A DNA stretch of 6,421 nucleotides, taken from contig DMPF01000019.1 in NCBI GenBank assembly GCA_003456095.1, positions 1 to 6,421 on the forward strand, given 5' to 3'. This DNA comes from Bacillota bacterium. GTDB lineage: Bacteria > Bacillota > Dethiobacteria > DTU022 > UBA8154. The notes below the pieces were generated by a model. It was not told the DNA's origin and ran no database searches. It saw nothing but the letters and a program-made list of their open reading frames with translations. The position numbers were made by a program, and so were the translations under genes. Each line of letters opens with the position of its first letter. Positions within the stretch are counted from its first letter, which is position 1. Of the stretch, positions 6,229 through 6,421 are shown one piece after another.

Positions 6229-6421
6229 TTACAGCGTGCCGCGCTCCACCAGGGCAAAAACCAGTTCGCCCGAGGCAACCACCTTGCCGTCTATGCTGGC
6301 ACGGGCATCGCCGCGGCCCGCCACTCCTTTTATGGAGGTTAACGTTACCTCCAGCAAAAGGCTAGCCCCCGGGCGCACGATTCCACGGAACTTAAACCGG
6401 TCAATGCCGCGGAAAAGGGCC
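6229..6421 (-). CDS. fabZ: FabZ-type (3R)-hydroxyacyl-ACP dehydratase, C-terminal 63 residues only
   Basis: FabZ removes water from 3-hydroxyacyl-ACP in type II fatty acid synthesis; it is a cytoplasmic hotdog-fold enzyme. Only the last 63 codons plus one base lie in the window, read from the right edge to the TAA at 6231-6229. The fragment starts ALFRGIDRFKFRGIVRPGAS, which follows the FabZ pattern GID-x-x-(K/R)FR-x-x-V-x-PG, and continues through a beta-strand-rich stretch to ASIDGKVVASGELVFALVE, matching the family's V-D-G-x-x-V-A-E-A-E ending. The usual PGD is PGA here. The catalytic His and Glu fall outside the window, so activity cannot be judged and another FabZ/FabA-like hotdog protein is possible. 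It lies 68 bases upstream of metK on the same strand. Confidence 0.72.
   Translation of the reverse strand, partial: ALFRGIDRFKFRGIVRPGASLLLEVTLTSIKGVAGRGDARASIDGKVVASGELVFALVERGTL

Overview
The window looks like chromosomal housekeeping DNA from a spore-forming Clostridia-type Firmicute with moderate G+C, possibly a Desulfotomaculum/Moorella-like (Peptococcaceae or Thermoanaerobacterales) lineage. The reasons are strong AGGAGG-type Shine-Dalgarno sites, TTG and GTG starts, a Spo0E-type sporulation phosphatase, and a metK-recD2-comF order that I recall from that group. The genus cannot be fixed from the sequence alone.

Layout, left to right. (1) Bases 1-616, minus strand: the N-terminal two thirds of rsmA (ksgA), the 16S rRNA dimethyladenosine transferase, running off the left edge. 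(2) 617-744: an AT-rich divergent spacer. (3) 745-1422, plus strand: a complete rhomboid intramembrane protease whose stop codon lies inside the first unit of a repeat cluster. (4) 1418-1541: a compact cluster of GGTGACA/TGTCACC palindromes, including two near-identical 29-bp elements in inverted orientation and a two-tier hairpin. It fills the gap between the convergent rhomboid and comF genes. (5) 1552-2298, minus: comF. (6) 2299-2484: an AT-rich divergent spacer with a good sigma-A promoter reading right and a near-consensus Spo0A box. (7) 2485-2673, plus: a 62-residue Spo0E-like protein. (8) 2691-4928, minus: recD2. (9) 4949-6160, minus: metK. (10) 6229-6421, minus: the C-terminal end of a FabZ-type hydroxyacyl-ACP dehydratase, cut by the right edge.

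The genes on the right (fabZ-like, metK, recD2, then comF) all read leftward. metK and recD2 are almost certainly co-transcribed, since the recD2 ribosome site starts within 2 bases of the metK stop. The spo0E-like gene lies on the opposite strand between recD2 and comF, and I see no terminator after recD2. A transcript running from metK-recD2 into comF would therefore be antisense to the sporulation gene. That arrangement and the GGTGACA palindrome cluster are the two parts of the window most worth a second look. I found no CRISPR array, tRNA, rRNA, transposase gene or obviously novel multi-gene system.
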